Positions 7,801-7,883 of a DNA stretch of 7,883 nucleotides are shown in pieces (position 1 is the first letter of the stretch; each line of letters starts with the position of its first letter). The stretch covers positions 1 through 7,883 of the forward strand of contig JAICJW010000209.1 in assembly GCA_025928215.1 (NCBI GenBank), read 5' to 3'. The stretch is from Chloroflexia bacterium. Its GTDB lineage: Bacteria > Chloroflexota > Chloroflexia > Thermomicrobiales > JALYUS01. Position numbers and translations under genes: made by a program. The notes below the pieces were generated by a model, which searched no databases, was not told the origin of the DNA, and saw only the letters and a list, made by a program, of their open reading frames with translations.

Positions 7801-7883
7801 CGGTCCCTGTCCTTGTGTGTCTGTTTAGTTCATCGACCTTTTATTGGTTTTGGAGGGTCGTGTCCAACTGTAGACATTTGACC
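4869..7883 (+). CDS. Eco57I/PglX-like N6-adenine DNA methyltransferase, 3' partial (runs off the window end)
   Basis: The frame is open from ATG 4869 to the last base (1005 codons, no stop reached). The N-terminal 170 or so residues form an unassigned domain with FNGLGWD at 21-27 and an IIIFAD strand at 85-90. GAYYT follows at 340-344, an element common in Eco57I/PglX-type enzymes, then a long helical linker. The methyltransferase core has motif I DPTCGSGAF (514-522) for S-adenosylmethionine, a motif II region YGVDIMEEAVEICKLRL (586-602), GNTLVG (629-634) and catalytic motif IV NPPF (757-760), the N6-adenine signature. After it come GNLYAFIAER, DERPSKLFGGVDQQLS and YYRNAGGRYWRLVKSFP (938-954), as expected for the start of the target-recognition part. 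It should methylate adenine at a specific site to protect host DNA, working with the helicase-nuclease just upstream. Codon use changes abruptly near residue 750. A type IIG-like enzyme or BREX PglX relative are alternatives. Confidence 0.92.
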   Translation, partial: MPLAHAQIRQYLTAFDFRRLFNGLGWDNYAAQERVVVGGQTYALAGVAVKRGMAVLVCEQATIPPYATRRAIDRAVTKNVAYEHIIIFADSAHAMQVWQWVKRETGRPDAAREQTFHAGTSADALVQKIARIAFTLDEEESLTMPQVTGRVARTLDVETVTKRFYAEFKKQHAAFRDAIAGIPADAAGQRDWYASLMLNRLMFIYFIQSKELLDGDPDYLPHRLKETQARLGPDQFHGFYREFLLHLFHDGLSAPLPHAPEIVALIGDVPYLNGGLFDLHEIEQTYAAIEIPDTVFASVFDFFKQWNWHLDTRPNRAGNEINPDILGYIFEQYINQKEMGAYYTKEDITGYIGKNTIVPFLFDAARRQNAIAFAPDGAVWGLLREHPDKYIYDAVRKGSDAPLPPEIAAGIGDVSKRGGWNKAVADDAIALPTETWREFVARRQRYEETWGALVDGAVTAINDLITRNLDIRQFAQDVIDNCESPDLLNALWETLAGKEATATQPARPPMTILDPTCGSGAFLFAALNILEPLYDACLERMQAFVDAPGALIGAGTRDRYARILAAYAGRDRPYAIIKSIIVGNLYGVDIMEEAVEICKLRLFLKLAAHLDDIGRIEPLPDIDFNIRAGNTLVGFANAEDARRAIGRLGSDTAFAAIAEQAEITGRIVEQFQRQQADYDNPMTPTDKAALRAKMDDLRDALDPFLAATYGIDRIAYADADEYAAAFAAWRASHQPFHWWSEFFPIINRGGFDVIIGNPPFVEYVPSKVHYRVSPLYETLSCGNLYAFIAERCTKLLSRTGYFAFIMPSASCCTPRMTPYMSVATRRFRRIWISIYDERPSKLFGGVDQQLSIHIGCLEGPCAYVEITPMRHWTSTPQDERPHLFETTRYQALDPMKRVAQVVPKIGCDLESGLLSKLGATESLDIETLRSRHRSASIYYRNAGGRYWRLVKSFPTGFEAEGGRTSTTTEKQMSVMQEAVPVLVCLFSSSTFYWFWRVVSNCRHLT
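7116..7883. other. Compositionally distinct segment: 3' part of the methyltransferase gene
   Basis: From about GGA at 7116 the coding sequence switches to A/T-ending codons. In lines starting 6601, 6661 and 6961, 54 of 60 codons end in G or C; in lines starting 7201, 7441 and 7621 only 25 of 60 do. Codons almost unseen upstream appear, such as ATA (7230, 7281, 7356), TTA (7635), AGG and AGA. The frame is unbroken and protein motifs continue across the change. The segment extends beyond the window. It is best read as foreign sequence joined to the local 5' half. Confidence 0.75.

Overview
The window is a GC-rich bacterial segment with all genes on the + strand: the 3' end of a helicase-nuclease gene, a spacer of about 220 bases, and a two-gene operon that looks like a restriction/anti-phage module. 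I see no rRNA, tRNA, CRISPR array, insertion sequence or integrase. Taxonomy cannot be fixed from this sequence. The GC-rich codon use and the UvrD-plus-Fe-S-nuclease gene would fit Chloroflexota or another GC-rich phylum, but that is only an impression from memory.

Region 1 (1-1236) is the C-terminal part of a UvrD/AddA-like SF1 helicase with a RecB/Cas4-like nuclease tail. One in-frame TGA (568-570) cuts it into two pieces in the same frame. The four cysteines expected for a 4Fe-4S cluster are split across this stop: one before it, three after. The PD-(D/E)XK catalytic motif looks eroded, so the gene is either decaying, translated as two coupled polypeptides, or carries a sequencing error.

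Region 2 (1237-1458) is a spacer at about 50% GC. It holds a long imperfect hairpin, a strong Shine-Dalgarno-like motif with no start codon after it, and a weak promoter candidate before the next gene.

Region 3 (1459-7883) is the operon. The first gene encodes a 1135-residue protein with an N-terminal phospholipase-D-type nuclease domain and a complete SNF2/HepA-type SF2 helicase. Two bases after its stop, behind a strong ribosome binding site inside its last codons, begins an Eco57I/PglX-like N6-adenine DNA methyltransferase. That gene stays open for 1005 codons to the window end and is cut there. The likely division of labour is that the methyltransferase marks self DNA and recognises the target, while the helicase-nuclease acts on unmodified DNA. 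This resembles parts of type ISP, DISARM and BREX systems, but I cannot assign it to a named system because any downstream genes lie outside the window.

The most striking signal is inside the methyltransferase gene. At about 7116, just before catalytic motif NPPF, composition changes sharply. In sampled lines GC at third codon positions falls from 54/60 codons to 25/60, and overall GC from about 62% to 49%, with the reading frame intact. This suggests that the target-recognition half of the enzyme was exchanged by recombination.
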